A stretch of DNA of 64,000 nucleotides from Metabacillus lacus (GCF_009674805.1 NZ_WKKI01000011.1:1-64000), one strand, 5' to 3'. Numbered from the stretch's first letter, positions 42,950 through 52,646 are shown. Numbers and translations are program-made. The notes: generated by a model not told the origin, from the letters alone.

Positions 42950-44839
42950 CTAGAGGCGCCCTTCTTTTTCATTTTCCAACTGATTAAAAAGCTTCTCCCA
43001 TTGCTGTTCTAATTCCTCTTTTTCCTGCTGTAAATGTTGCAGCAACTCCAAGTCTTCCACTTCCAGCAATCTATTTTCTAACTTTGTGATGCTTTCCATT
43101 AACAGGCTGGAGTCTCTTTCCAATTTCTCTATAGCACTGCTCTTTTTCGGCACTTTTACTCTTAAGGGTGTTTCTTTCTTCTTCTCCTTCCTAAGTGGTA
43201 CCTCGCTTTCCCTTAATTCAGCCATTTTTTCCTTGGCCCAATTGTAATCCCCTTCAAAGCAATGAATTCTTTTTGCTTCTATCCAGTAAATTTTCTCAAA
43301 TAGCTTGTTAAGAAAGTAGCGATCGTGGGATACAGCTAATATGCTCCCTTGAAACTCCTCTAGCGCTTCTTCCAATACCTCTCTTGAATCAATATCCAGA
43401 TGATTGGTTGGTTCATCCAAGATAAGCAAATTAATATCTTGATACATTAATTGGGATAATCTTAACCGCATCCTCTCACCCCCGCTCAGCTGGGAGACTT
43501 TTTGAAAAACTGCGTATCCATAAAACATAAACCTGGCTAGTATTTGTCTTGCTTCACCTTCTGTCACTTTCACATCTTCTCTAAACACCTCAATAACCGT
43601 TTCATCTTTTACGGCAGAGAAAATATTTTGCGATAAATACCCTATTTTCACATTGCTGCCAATTACTACCTCACCCCTATCTGGAGAGAATTGTTTCAGA
43701 ATCATTTTCAGTAATGTTGATTTTCCAGTTCCGTTTTCTCCGATAATGGCAGCACGATCTTGATATGTCATATTTATATTTACATCCTCAAATAACAACT
43801 TCTCGTCAAATTGCTTGAAGACATCTTTCAGCATCAGAACATCATTTCCACTTCGATCTGAAGCTTCCATCTCCAGGCTCATTTTCTTCCGATTGACGAT
43901 TGGCTTTTCTAACTTTTCCATTCTTTCTAACGCTCTTTCCATGTTCCTTGCTCGCCTGTGAAGACTGGCGCTTGGCGGGTTGGCCCTGTTTGCCCAGTCT
44001 TTTAGCCGCTTAATGGATTCCTTCATCTTTTTTATTTTCTTTTGCTGTTCTTCAAAGGCTTGAAATTCCCTTAAAAGCTTTTCTTCTTTTTCTTTGACAA
44101 ACCCTGTAAAGTTAGTGTGATAAGTCGTTAGTTCTCCATCTTCCAGATCAATCACCTTGTTAACCACTTCATCCAGAAAATACCGATCATGTGAAATAAC
44201 AAGAACCGTCCCGCTATATTCTCGCAGAAAGTTCCCAAGCCATTCGACTGCCATTAAATCTAAATGATTGGTTGGCTCATCCAATAACAATAGCTCTGGT
44301 TGTTTTAAAAGCATGAGACCCAGCCCAACCTTTGTTTTTTCTCCCCCGCTTAAACGGGAAAATGACTGATTCAGTAGCAGCTGAATATTTAAACCATGAA
44401 CGATTTTTTCAATATTGGATTCTATTTCATAACCACCATTACTTGCATACTGATCTTGTAAATCTCCATATTCCCCAATAAGCTTTTGAAGTTTATCTTC
44501 GTGCTTCTCCACTGCCATTTCTGCCTCTAACTTTTTCATTTTTCCCTCCATTTGCAGTAAGGAAGAGAAGGCTGATTTTAATACATCCTTTGCAGTTGAA
44601 GAATCCTGATAATCCGGGATTTGTGTAAGATAACCAATAGTAGTCCCTTTTTTCAAATGGATTTGTCCTGAATCTGGCGTTTCTTCACCAGCTAGTAAAG
44701 AAATCAGAGTCGTTTTTCCACTACCATTTCGACCAACTAATCCAACTCGCTCCTTCTCTTTTATTTCTAAAGATAACTCTTCAAAAATTGCGTTCCCTCC
44801 GAACATCTTACCAATCTTATGAGCGCTGCATATTATCAT
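42950..44839 (-). CDS. ABC-F family ATPase (ribosome-protection type candidate)
   Basis: 629 residues with two fused ABC ATPase domains and no TM segments. Walker A sites are VGRNGSGKTTLIS and IGENGTGKSTLLK; signatures are LSGGEKTKVGLGLM and LSGGERMRLRLSQL. A charged linker (FQAFEEQQKKIKKMKESIKR) sits where ABC-F proteins reach toward the ribosomal P-site tRNA, and a coiled-coil C-terminal extension (about 540-625) follows. Start 44839 (MIICSAHKIG) after AAAGGAGGAAG. The attenuator leader upstream argues for an antibiotic-resistance ABC-F such as the VmlR/Vga/Lsa groups; the drug class is unknown. Confidence 0.9.
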   Translation of the reverse strand: MIICSAHKIGKMFGGNAIFEELSLEIKEKERVGLVGRNGSGKTTLISLLAGEETPDSGQIHLKKGTTIGYLTQIPDYQDSSTAKDVLKSAFSSLLQMEGKMKKLEAEMAVEKHEDKLQKLIGEYGDLQDQYASNGGYEIESNIEKIVHGLNIQLLLNQSFSRLSGGEKTKVGLGLMLLKQPELLLLDEPTNHLDLMAVEWLGNFLREYSGTVLVISHDRYFLDEVVNKVIDLEDGELTTYHTNFTGFVKEKEEKLLREFQAFEEQQKKIKKMKESIKRLKDWANRANPPSASLHRRARNMERALERMEKLEKPIVNRKKMSLEMEASDRSGNDVLMLKDVFKQFDEKLLFEDVNINMTYQDRAAIIGENGTGKSTLLKMILKQFSPDRGEVVIGSNVKIGYLSQNIFSAVKDETVIEVFREDVKVTEGEARQILARFMFYGYAVFQKVSQLSGGERMRLRLSQLMYQDINLLILDEPTNHLDIDSREVLEEALEEFQGSILAVSHDRYFLNKLFEKIYWIEAKRIHCFEGDYNWAKEKMAELRESEVPLRKEKKKETPLRVKVPKKSSAIEKLERDSSLLMESITKLENRLLEVEDLELLQHLQQEKEELEQQWEKLFNQLENEKEGRL

Positions 44840-44859
44840 GTTTCTTCCTCCTTTTATAA

Positions 44860-44898
44860 ATACAAAAAAAGCCGCAGAAAAACGTATCTTCCCGTGGC
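44860..44898 (-). terminator. promoter-distal attenuator of the ABC-F leader
   Basis: On the minus strand AGCC(A)CGGG pairs with TCTG(C)GGCT, followed by seven T. It lies 20 nt before the ABC-F start codon. Confidence 0.65.
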
Positions 44899-44909
44899 TG
44901 TAATTTATA

Positions 44910-44941
44910 TAGAACGTCAACGTCGCACGATCAGCGTTCTA
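44910..44941 (-). other. additional hairpin in the ABC-F leader
   Basis: TAGAACG (44910-44916)/CGTTCTA (44935-44941), between the two terminators. It may be part of an alternative fold. Confidence 0.6.
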
Positions 44942-44949
44942 ATCAATAT

Positions 44950-44981
44950 AAAAAAGGAGAGCATGAAAATGCTCTCCTTTC
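44950..44981 (-). terminator. promoter-proximal attenuator of the ABC-F leader
   Basis: On the minus strand AAAGGAGAGCA/TGCTCTCCTTT with a 4-6 nt loop and six T: a strong intrinsic terminator between the leader peptide gene and ABC-F. Expression must require antitermination or read-through. Confidence 0.93.
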
Positions 44982-45032
44982 AACCGTCCTTCTATCATGT
45001 GGGTAAGAGATGTTTTTCACCGTTTTAGTTTG

Positions 45033-45152
45033 CTATTGAGTTGTTAAAAAGGGCAGACTGATCCCGTTAACAACTGCAACAGCAAATTTTGCACGATTTA
45101 AATAAAGGAACTCAATCCAAAAATCGCACAATAAAACAGCTTTATTCAACAT
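45033..45152 (-). CDS. 39-aa leader peptide of the ABC-F gene
   Basis: ATG at 45152 follows ACGGAGGTGGGATAAGG. The peptide begins MLNKAVLLCDFWIEFLYLNR and is hydrophobic in its second half (FAVAVVNGISLPFL). Its 3' half contains the inverted repeat GTTGTTAA (45040-45047)/TTAACAAC (45067-45074). A ribosome stalled here could prevent that fold and the downstream terminator from forming. The position between promoter and attenuators is typical of ribosome-mediated attenuation. Confidence 0.75.
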   Translation of the reverse strand: MLNKAVLLCDFWIEFLYLNRAKFAVAVVNGISLPFLTTQ

Positions 45153-45188
45153 TCCTTATCCCACCTCCGTTTCACTAAATTTAACCAT

Positions 45189-45217
45189 ATTTTATCATTA
45201 TACTGGCCAAACCTCAA
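45189..45217 (-). promoter_or_regulatory. sigma-A promoter of the ABC-F transcript
   Basis: On the minus strand TTGAGG (45217-45212), 17 nt, TAAAAT (45194-45189). The transcript would start about 30 nt before the leader peptide. Confidence 0.65.
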
Positions 45218-45320
45218 TAGGATCTTAGAGTGCTCCATTTTAAACTTTTAAGAAGACTGAATCGGAGTCATAAGCTTGTGAGATCGCTGCTTTCTTCAAG
45301 GGCAAATCTGTTGTAAGGGT

Positions 45321-46955
45321 TTAATCTGACTGACTGCTTAATCTATCAAGTTCTTCTTGAATTCTTGTGGGTTCTATTCTTTCAAATAATGGTTCAACAT
45401 TCGTTACTTGTTGAGATTGTACTAAAAACGGTCTCCAACCCGTTTCTGTTATATTAATCATCTCCTTGACCTTTCGGCTTGAAAAAGGTAGAAATGGTGT
45501 AAGGATATGAGCTAAGTTTGCAATAAAATAGACACAATCTGCCATGGTTTGCTTACACGCCTCTCTATCATCCTTTATCTGTATCCAGGGTTGTTGTTCA
45601 TCGAAGTATTTATTCGAAAATCTAACAACCTCAAATATTTTTTCCAATCCTTCTTTGAAGTAAGCAGTTTCTATGCAGCGCCCTGTTTCAATGTATAATT
45701 GATTAACTTTCTCTTGAACAGCTGAAGTAATCAACATATTAGGTATTGCACCATCAAATGACTTTTCTATAAATTTTAATGTTCGATTAATAAAGTTCCC
45801 ATAGGCTCCTAATAACTCACTATTATGGCTATAAATGAACTCTTTCCAAGAAAAATCTGCATCTCGGCTTTCTGGTGCATTAATTGTAAGAAAATAGCGT
45901 ATAGAATCCGGATCATACCTCTCTAATATATCTGGAACCCAGACTGCCCAATTTTTACTTGTGGACAATTTCCTCTTTTCCAATGTTAAGTATTCGTTAG
46001 AAACAATATGTGTTGGCAGAGCTTCTTTTTCTATACCTGCAAGAATTGCCGGCCAAATGATTGAATGGAACGGGATATTATCTTTTCCGTGAACATAATA
46101 AGATATAGCAGAGGAATCCCAAAAAGTTGAATCATCATGATTTGTTTCATTTGCCCATAGCCTGCTGGCAGTGTAATATCCTGAAACAGCTTCAATCCAA
46201 ACGTAAATTTTCTTATCTTCATAACCCTCTACTGGAACACTTACTCCAATAGGCAGATCTCGTGAAACTGCTCTATCCTGTAAACCCTCCTTTAAGTACC
46301 GGCTGGTCAATGAAATAGCATTTTCCCTCCACAGATGACGTATCCCCGCTTCTTGCGTATAATTTTCCAACAGATTTTGAAAGAAACTTAACGAAAAGTA
46401 AAAATGCTCAGTTAATCTTGCAGTAGGTGACTTTCCGCATATTTTACATTTCCTATCCAGCAAATCAAGCGGCTCTAACACGCTTGAACAAGCATCACAC
46501 TGATCTCCGCGGGCATTCGCACCACAGTGAGGACAATTGCCCTCAACATAACGATCAGGTAAAAATTGCTCATCATACTGACAATACGTTTGTTGCATTT
46601 CCTTTTTATAAATAAGTCCTTTTTCAAGCAGTTCTAAAAAGATCTCCTGAACGATTTTATGGTGATGTGCTGTATCCGTTCTCGTGTAGGTGTCATAAGA
46701 AAACCCCAATCTCGAGAAACACTCTTCGAACTCTTTGTGATAACGGTCAGCGATCTCTTTAGGGGATACCTCTTCTTGCTTTGCCCGAATTGTAATAGGG
46801 GTTCCATTGCAATCACTTCCCGAAACATATAAAACTCTTTCTCCTTTTAGGCGATAATATCTTGCAAGAATATCCCCTGGCAATAAACTTGAAATATGCC
46901 CTACATGTAGTGAGCCATTAGCATAAACCCATGCTCCCCCAATAAAAATACTCAT
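45321..46955 (-). CDS. metS: methionyl-tRNA synthetase, second type (MetRS2-like)
   Basis: 544 residues: class I signature [20 protein letters not shown]-equivalent [11 protein letters not shown], and two zinc-knuckle regions in the connective peptide ([16 protein letters not shown] and CKICGKSP). It lacks the C-terminal tRNA-binding domain of the long MetRS form. It resembles the second MetRS of the B. anthracis/B. cereus group, which is less sensitive to some MetRS inhibitors. Start AGGAGG...ATG at 46955. A T-box leader controls it. Confidence 0.9.
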   Translation of the reverse strand: MSIFIGGAWVYANGSLHVGHISSLLPGDILARYYRLKGERVLYVSGSDCNGTPITIRAKQEEVSPKEIADRYHKEFEECFSRLGFSYDTYTRTDTAHHHKIVQEIFLELLEKGLIYKKEMQQTYCQYDEQFLPDRYVEGNCPHCGANARGDQCDACSSVLEPLDLLDRKCKICGKSPTARLTEHFYFSLSFFQNLLENYTQEAGIRHLWRENAISLTSRYLKEGLQDRAVSRDLPIGVSVPVEGYEDKKIYVWIEAVSGYYTASRLWANETNHDDSTFWDSSAISYYVHGKDNIPFHSIIWPAILAGIEKEALPTHIVSNEYLTLEKRKLSTSKNWAVWVPDILERYDPDSIRYFLTINAPESRDADFSWKEFIYSHNSELLGAYGNFINRTLKFIEKSFDGAIPNMLITSAVQEKVNQLYIETGRCIETAYFKEGLEKIFEVVRFSNKYFDEQQPWIQIKDDREACKQTMADCVYFIANLAHILTPFLPFSSRKVKEMINITETGWRPFLVQSQQVTNVEPLFERIEPTRIQEELDRLSSQSD

Positions 46956-46989
46956 ACATTTGAACCTCCTGCAGTTGAATTTTGAAAAA

Positions 46990-47285
46990 ACAAAAAAACC
47001 CCGCCTTAACTGTAATCGTTAAGGGCGAGGTTTAAATTTCCACGCGGTACCACCTTTATTCGCAAATAGCTCACACTATCTGCCTCAACAAGTACGGAGT
47101 TTTTATGACAACTCTTATACTGTGACATTGATAACGAGTGCCAAAACTCGCCGTATCCTACTAATACCAAAAGTACGTTCAGTACGAAGCTCAGAGACCA
47201 TTGTTCAAATGAATGTTTTTGCTTCTTTTCAGCTGCCGAAGCTCTCTGGTGAAAAACAAACTCATTTTACTTTTTCTCGTCATAG
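46990..47285 (-). promoter_or_regulatory. T-box leader of the methionyl-tRNA synthetase gene
   Basis: On the minus strand the T-box core AAAGGTGGTACCGCGTG (47057-47041) is followed by the terminator AACCTCGCCCTTAAC/GTTAAGGCGGGGTT with seven T. Stem I lies at about 47280-47165 (AGTA...TACT base, AGAGAGC element). The specifier loop GAACAATGGTC contains AUG (47201-47199), consistent with tRNA-Met sensing. Uncharged tRNA-Met should raise expression. Confidence 0.93.
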
Positions 47286-47670
47286 CCATTATTTGTTAGT
47301 TGTATTGTATTTCAGAACTTTCATGAAGTCAACTCGTTTAAGAGCAGGAATTACCTTAGACTTGAAAGAGCTTTGATTGGCTGGAATATTAACTTTCTGT
47401 CAAGACGGCAGTCGACCGAGCCTTAAATAAAGCCTAGTACTTTCAACAAAATGTGCTAATTAACATATTATTCTCGTCTTTTTTAATTGGTTACACTTGT
47501 AGTCCCAACATTATTATACTCAATTTTAATAACTTACTTTGTTTATGTATCTAACTTCTAATCCACTTTATATTCAACAATTGAGCACCCACATACTGCA
47601 AAAAAAAATCTTGACATCAAAAATAAACAGGAGTAAATTTATCTCCATAATAAATAAAAAATACCTGCAC
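47286..47670. other. AT-rich divergent promoter region (metS / ktrAB)
   Basis: No gene visible. It must hold the promoter of the T-box transcript (minus) and of the ktrAB leader (plus). TTGACA at 47610 is a possible -35 for the latter. Confidence 0.45.
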
Positions 47671-47674
47671 CTTT

Positions 47675-47874
47675 TATTCGCTGAATCATTTATTGAGCGG
47701 GGGAACCATATTCGATAGGGAACTTCCTATCTTGGGGTGAGTCTTACTTGATGTAAGAGGGGATACTCTCAATTCCTAATCCGACAGCTAACCTCGTAAG
47801 CGTTACATGTATCTTTTCGGGAGAAAGGTCTTGGGTTAACCCAAAGACCATTCTATTTGTGATGGTCTTTTTTG
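47675..47874 (+). promoter_or_regulatory. c-di-AMP riboswitch (ydaO/yuaA class) with terminator
   Basis: Signature blocks TTGGGGTGAGTCTTACTTGA, AGAGGGGATACTCTC, CCTAATCCGACAGCTAACC and CTCGTAAGCGT define the ydaO class. Mutually exclusive hairpins follow: GGTCTT.GGGTTAACCC.AAGACC, and terminator AGACCA (47845-47850)/TGGTCT (47863-47868) with a T-run. Binding of c-di-AMP should turn off the downstream potassium transporter, as known for Bacillus ktrAB. Confidence 0.94.
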
Positions 47875-47909
47875 TATTGGTGTAGAGTTAAAAGGAGATA
47901 GGAGAAAGA

Positions 47910-48566
47910 ATGAGAAAGCAGTTCGCAGTCATTGGTTTAGGTCGTTTTGGAAGTAGTGTGTGTAAAGAGCTGGATAAGTTAGGTCATGAAGTCCTGGCTA
48001 TTGACAAAGATGTTGAAAAAGTGAACCAGATTACAAACTTCTCAACACATGCAGCTATAGCAAATGGGACGGATGAAACTGCCCTGCAGTCACTTGGGAT
48101 AAGGAATTTTGATTATGTTATTGTTGCTATAGGTGACAACATTCAATCAAGCGTACTTTGCACACTACTTTTAAAAGAGATGGGCGTAGAAAGAGTTTGG
48201 GTGAAAGCCCAAAACGATTATCACCATAAAGTTTTAGAGAAAATTGGTGCAGATAAAATAGTACATCCCGAACAAGATATGGGAACGAGAATTGCTCACC
48301 ATCTTTCATCTGAGAAAATAATTGATTATGTTGAGTTGTCAGAGAATTACAGTATCGTTGAATTAAGTGCCACTACTAAAGTGAAAAATAAATCTCTTGT
48401 CGATTTAGATGTACGGGCAAATTATGGATGTACAATTTTGGCTATTAAAAGAGGAGCTAACGTTAATATATCGCCTGCACCAACAGACGCTATCCTTGAA
48501 GGCGATATCCTAATTGTAATAGGCCATAATAAAGATATTACTAGTTTTGAAGAAGAGGGGCTGTAA
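47910..48566 (+). CDS. ktrA: KtrA, regulatory subunit of the Ktr potassium transporter
   Basis: 218 residues: RCK_N Rossmann domain (FAVIGLGRFGSSVCKELDKL, about 1-135) and RCK_C domain (about 140-218). It forms an octameric cytoplasmic ring that gates KtrB in response to ATP/ADP; its RCK_C domain binds c-di-AMP in the family. Start after AGGAGATAGG. It lies six bases upstream of ktrB. Confidence 0.95.
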   Translation: MRKQFAVIGLGRFGSSVCKELDKLGHEVLAIDKDVEKVNQITNFSTHAAIANGTDETALQSLGIRNFDYVIVAIGDNIQSSVLCTLLLKEMGVERVWVKAQNDYHHKVLEKIGADKIVHPEQDMGTRIAHHLSSEKIIDYVELSENYSIVELSATTKVKNKSLVDLDVRANYGCTILAIKRGANVNISPAPTDAILEGDILIVIGHNKDITSFEEEGL

Positions 48567-48571
48567 GAAGA

Positions 48572-49918
48572 ATGACAAAACTCTTCTCTTCAAATCCATT
48601 TAAAGGTAAGGTTTTGCACCTTAGCCCGCCACAGGTCTTAGCACTAAGCTTCTTATCATTTATTACAATAGGAACCATCTTATTAAAATTACCTTTTGCA
48701 TCAACAACTTATATTTCCTGGATTGACGCCCTTTTCACTGCAACTTCAGCAATTACTGTCACAGGGCTAGTGGTAGTTGATACAGGTATTGATTTTTCGG
48801 TGTTCGGCCAAGTGGTTATTATGTGTCTAATACAGCTTGGTGGTTTAGGTTTAATGACATTTGCTGTGTTAATTATTTTAGTTCTCGGAAAGAAGATAGG
48901 CTTGCAACAAAGAATTCTAGTACAGGAATCGCTCAACCAGACTTCTCTAGGTGGAATAGTTCGTTTGGTAAAGATGCTTTTTGTATTCACCATCATTATA
49001 GAAAGCATTGCCTTTACATTCTTATCTATCCGGTGGGTTCCTGAGTATGGTTGGAAAGAGGGTATGTACCAAAGTCTATTTCACACAGTTTCAGCATTTA
49101 ATAATGCAGGATTTTCATTATGGTCTGATAGCTTATCAGGTTATGTCGGTGATCCAACAGTAAATATAGTAATCACCTTTTTATTTATAACGGGTGGACT
49201 TGGTTTTACTGTACTAGCTGATATGTGGTATAAGAAGAATTTCAGAAAATTATCCCTTCATTCTAAACTCATGATGATAGGGACGTTTTTCATTAACATA
49301 TTTGCTTTCTTTCTAATCTTTATTTTAGAATACGCTAATCCTGCAACATTAGGGACTCTGCCTTTATCAGAAAAGTTATGGGGGGCTTACTTCCAGGCAG
49401 TAACACCAAGAACCGCAGGGTTTAATTCCATTGAAATAGGAGATATGACTACACCCGCCATTTTGCTCATTATCGTACTAATGTTTATAGGAGCAGGTAG
49501 TGCTTCTACAGGTAGCGGGATAAAGGTGACAACTTTTATTATTATGGTACTTGCTACAATTACATTTCTAAAAGGCAGGCTCGAAACGGTCGCCTTTAAG
49601 CGGACAATCAAACAGCAAACAATCCTTAGAGCACTTGCTATCATTGTAATAAGTCTATTATTTATATTTATTATGCTCTTTATTTTGACCATAACAGAAA
49701 ATGCACCGTTTCTTATTATCTTATTTGAAGTCATTTCTGCATTTGGTACAGTCGGATTATCAATGGGTTTAACAGGCGAACTATCAACAGTTGGTAAGCA
49801 AGTAATTATCGTTATGATGTTTATCGGTCGAATCGGGCCATTAACGTTGGCATTTACTTTGGCAAGACGACAAAAATCAGCGGTGAGATACCCTGATGAA
49901 GAAATATTTACTGGATAA
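48572..49918 (+). CDS. ktrB: KtrB, potassium-translocating subunit
   Basis: 448 residues in four M1-P-M2 repeats of the Trk/Ktr superfamily. Filter-like segments are TATSAITVTGLVVVDTG, HTVSAFNNAGFSL, TPRTAGFNSIEIG and VISAFGTVGLSMGLTG. It transports K+ with Na+ dependence when assembled with KtrA. AAGAAG precedes the ATG and the genes form an operon. Confidence 0.95.
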   Translation: MTKLFSSNPFKGKVLHLSPPQVLALSFLSFITIGTILLKLPFASTTYISWIDALFTATSAITVTGLVVVDTGIDFSVFGQVVIMCLIQLGGLGLMTFAVLIILVLGKKIGLQQRILVQESLNQTSLGGIVRLVKMLFVFTIIIESIAFTFLSIRWVPEYGWKEGMYQSLFHTVSAFNNAGFSLWSDSLSGYVGDPTVNIVITFLFITGGLGFTVLADMWYKKNFRKLSLHSKLMMIGTFFINIFAFFLIFILEYANPATLGTLPLSEKLWGAYFQAVTPRTAGFNSIEIGDMTTPAILLIIVLMFIGAGSASTGSGIKVTTFIIMVLATITFLKGRLETVAFKRTIKQQTILRALAIIVISLLFIFIMLFILTITENAPFLIILFEVISAFGTVGLSMGLTGELSTVGKQVIIVMMFIGRIGPLTLAFTLARRQKSAVRYPDEEIFTG

Positions 49919-49961
49919 TAGAATAATATTAACTTATTGAATGCTTCTACTTACATCTAAG

Positions 49962-49985
49962 GGAATCAGATGAGTCTGATTCTCT
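49962..49985 (+). terminator. weak terminator after ktrB
   Basis: GAATCAGA/TCTGATTC hairpin with a short, broken T-run. The following 150 nt up to the next gene hold nothing I recognise. Confidence 0.55.
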
Positions 49986-50137
49986 ATTGCTTGAATAGAT
50001 ATCAACATAAGACTAGACAACTTTTTTCAGTGTGTCTCTGTTTAATTTATTTGAAATTTAATAACCAAGATTCCGGGAATCCGTATGATTTAGGTTAGTG
50101 TAGACACAAATAGCTCCCTAACCTACAAGGTTGCTTC

Positions 50138-50584
50138 TTAAAGAAGATTCTTGAAAGGCCGCTCCAGTTTTTTGAAATTCTTATCAAAAGATACTCTCGA
50201 AAGAAAGGATTGCAGCCTCAGCCTAGCTTCATCTTCACAATTTGCTTTTATATATGAGTCTACAACTGTAACAAACTCCTTTTTATAATTGTAATCGTCA
50301 GGAAAATTTTGAAATGCTCCATCAAAATACTGAATGGCATTTGAATAATCTTCTTTCCTCGCATACCATAAACCCAAAACATACTTCACATCTCTTTGTT
50401 CAGTATCAGATAAACGCACGTCCCTTAAAGACTTCAAATATACTTCTTTTTCTTTGTCAGCTCTTCCAATTATGCGTAAAGCAAAACCTCGATTGATAAT
50501 ATCGCTGTATTTTCTAATCGGCTTAAAATAAAACTGATATATGAATAATGTATAAAAGCACAGTGCTATAAAAGTTAAAACCAT
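50138..50584 (-). CDS. hypothetical membrane-anchored TPR-like protein
   Basis: 148 residues with one N-terminal TM helix (MVLTFIALCFYTLFIYQFYF) and a soluble helical domain with a TPR-like repeat (VLGLWYARKEDYSNAIQYFD, then GAFQNFPDDYN). The ATG at 50584 lies 8 nt after GAGGGG. It stands alone; the function is unknown. Confidence 0.72.
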   Translation of the reverse strand: MVLTFIALCFYTLFIYQFYFKPIRKYSDIINRGFALRIIGRADKEKEVYLKSLRDVRLSDTEQRDVKYVLGLWYARKEDYSNAIQYFDGAFQNFPDDYNYKKEFVTVVDSYIKANCEDEARLRLQSFLSRVSFDKNFKKLERPFKNLL

Positions 50585-50868
50585 TGAATTTCCCCTCAAG
50601 TCTTAATGATTTGTATCCTCCAAACCCATTATAAATCATTATAATATGATTACTCTCACTATTTTTTTGTGTAAATATGAAAGTACCGAGAAGTATCTCT
50701 GCAATGGGGTACTCCTTAACCGATTAAGTATTAAAAAGTAAACTTAAAAGTTCTTAGTAGAATCGTTCGCTATCATACAGCTAACTTTTTTAAAAAAATG
50801 GAAAATATATGCTAAAATGAATTTACCACCCTATATACTAAAAGTAAATCATGAGGGGAGAGGACAAA

Positions 50869-51342
50869 TTGAAAAAGGTGTTTATCCTTCTAATAGCCTT
50901 CATACTTACAGGATGCAGTAATCAACCTACGTTAACTGAAAATGGAGAAATAGCAGACTCATATCTACAGAAATTGGGTTATGAAGTTGTATCTTATGAG
51001 GGTGAAAGCATGATTATTTTCACAAAACCTCGCTTAACAGACATGCCAGATGAACAAATTTGGGGAGTTCAATACACAGAACCTGATGAATATCTTGATA
51101 AAGAAATACTATTGGAGAAATTTCTGATAAAAAATCATCCATTAGATGATCAATTTGATATGGGCAAAACAAATGCAACTGTCATGACGTTGAACGGGGA
51201 AGTTATTGGTGGATGGTCTTTCCCTCACTCTAAGGAACCTTTAGTTGGAGCTCCTTATTCAATTGACGGAAAAACAATAGAGGAAATTCATGGTGACTGG
51301 CAGAAATGGAACAATGAGTGGAAGAGCAAATATAAGAAGTAG
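50869..51342 (+). CDS. putative lipoprotein (TTG start)
   Basis: 157 residues with lipoprotein signal LKKVFILLIAFILTGC (lipobox LTGC). The small soluble domain contains DEQIWGVQYTEPDEYLDK and ends WKSKYKK; it resembles DUF4830-type Bacillus lipoproteins, but I am unsure. The SD GGGGAGAGG is correctly spaced from the TTG at 50869. An ATG at 50851 lies upstream of it and would put charged residues ahead of the signal peptide. Confidence 0.75.
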   Translation: MKKVFILLIAFILTGCSNQPTLTENGEIADSYLQKLGYEVVSYEGESMIIFTKPRLTDMPDEQIWGVQYTEPDEYLDKEILLEKFLIKNHPLDDQFDMGKTNATVMTLNGEVIGGWSFPHSKEPLVGAPYSIDGKTIEEIHGDWQKWNNEWKSKYKK

Positions 51343-51354
51343 ACACGTGATGAA

Positions 51355-51387
51355 AAAACGCTTGGACATCTCCAAGCGTTTCTATTT
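51355..51387. terminator. bidirectional terminator
   Basis: AAACGCTTGGA/TCCAAGCGTTT with A-run and T-rich flanks, between convergent lipoprotein and MFS genes. Confidence 0.9.
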
Positions 51388-51419
51388 AAAAGTGTTATGA
51401 TAAGCCAAGGTCATTCTCC

Positions 51420-52646
51420 TTAATAATTTACATTTTCATTTTCCAAAGAAATACCTTTTTTATAGTGTTGAAGGTTAATTAATCCGAATAAAGATGAAAA
51501 TATCAATAAACATCCAGATAGAATATAAACAAGACGAACTCCTATCAAATCCGTTAAAGCTCCTATTCCAATAATAGAGGCGATAAAAATAAGTTGAACT
51601 AAGGTAGATCTTGCTGAAAGTATTTTCATTAAAGTCCCTTCATCTGCACTATTTTGAAACATTGTTTCTTGTGCTAAATCTCTCATTTGATAAGACGGCC
51701 CCATTAATAACACTAAAAACAAAGCAATAAAAGGCTCAGAAACAAAACCATAAACAAAGGTTAAAATCCCAAAAGCTGCGGAACCAAACAACATAAAACT
51801 TGTTAAACGTCCCTTTAACATTTTTGAAAAACGATACACTAAAAATCCACCAAGAATAGTTCCCAGATAGTAGCCGCCATTGATATAACCCCACCAGGTT
51901 TCACCTTTCCCGAGTGCATCTTGAACATAAGTTAGTGTTACAGCTCCTATCCATATACTTCCAACCCAAGCCTCCATTAAATCCATTATAATAATGATTC
52001 TGAGTCCTTTATGTTTGAAGATATATTTCCAACCAATTGCTATGCGAGTGATTATCCCTTCTTGTAATTGAACTTTTGAAGACATATTAGCTTTTACCAA
52101 TGATAAAGAGAGTATAGATATTATAGTTAAGCAAATTGTAATGAAAAGAGTATTTTGTTTGCCAAGAAAAGCTAAAAGTACCCCTCCAAAGGTCCAACCA
52201 GCAAATAAAAATGTTTGGTCCACGCTTGATATAAGGCTATTCGCTTTCACTCTATGACTTTTTGGAACAATAGACTTAACTATTGATGATTTCACAGGAG
52301 AAAAAAAACCATTAAAAAAAGATATAAACCCTAACAAAAAGAAAATGATCATTACGTTTATCGTATTGATTACTTGAAGAAACAATCCAAATAATACACA
52401 AAGCAGTATCAATTGGCTCATTTGAGAATACATTAGCAATTTAGATGGTTTAAATTTATCTGAAATTGCAGGTAGAAATATAGTGCTTATAATCCGAGAA
52501 ACAACACTAACCAATGTAACCGTTGCAGCTAATGTCGTTGAACCAGTCATTTCATATAGATGTAAAACAACGACCATTGTATATATTGCAAAGCCAAGGT
52601 TAGTTGTAGTCTGACTGACTAACAAAGCAAAGAAAGAGCGATTCAC
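51420..52646 (-). CDS. MFS transporter (DHA3/macrolide-efflux-like)
   Basis: A 408-residue, twelve-TM protein with short cytoplasmic loops (SDKFKPSKLLMYSQ motif A remnant, FFSPVKSSIVKSIVPKSHR). It resembles the MefA/NIP-type MFS exporters. It is divergent from a PadR-regulated ABC operon and shares its control region, which contains the inverted repeat TATACCAC...GTGGTATA. Possibly part of the same detoxification response. Confidence 0.87.
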   Translation of the reverse strand: MNRSFFALLVSQTTTNLGFAIYTMVVVLHLYEMTGSTTLAATVTLVSVVSRIISTIFLPAISDKFKPSKLLMYSQMSQLILLCVLFGLFLQVINTINVMIIFFLLGFISFFNGFFSPVKSSIVKSIVPKSHRVKANSLISSVDQTFLFAGWTFGGVLLAFLGKQNTLFITICLTIISILSLSLVKANMSSKVQLQEGIITRIAIGWKYIFKHKGLRIIIIMDLMEAWVGSIWIGAVTLTYVQDALGKGETWWGYINGGYYLGTILGGFLVYRFSKMLKGRLTSFMLFGSAAFGILTFVYGFVSEPFIALFLVLLMGPSYQMRDLAQETMFQNSADEGTLMKILSARSTLVQLIFIASIIGIGALTDLIGVRLVYILSGCLLIFSSLFGLINLQHYKKGISLENENVNY

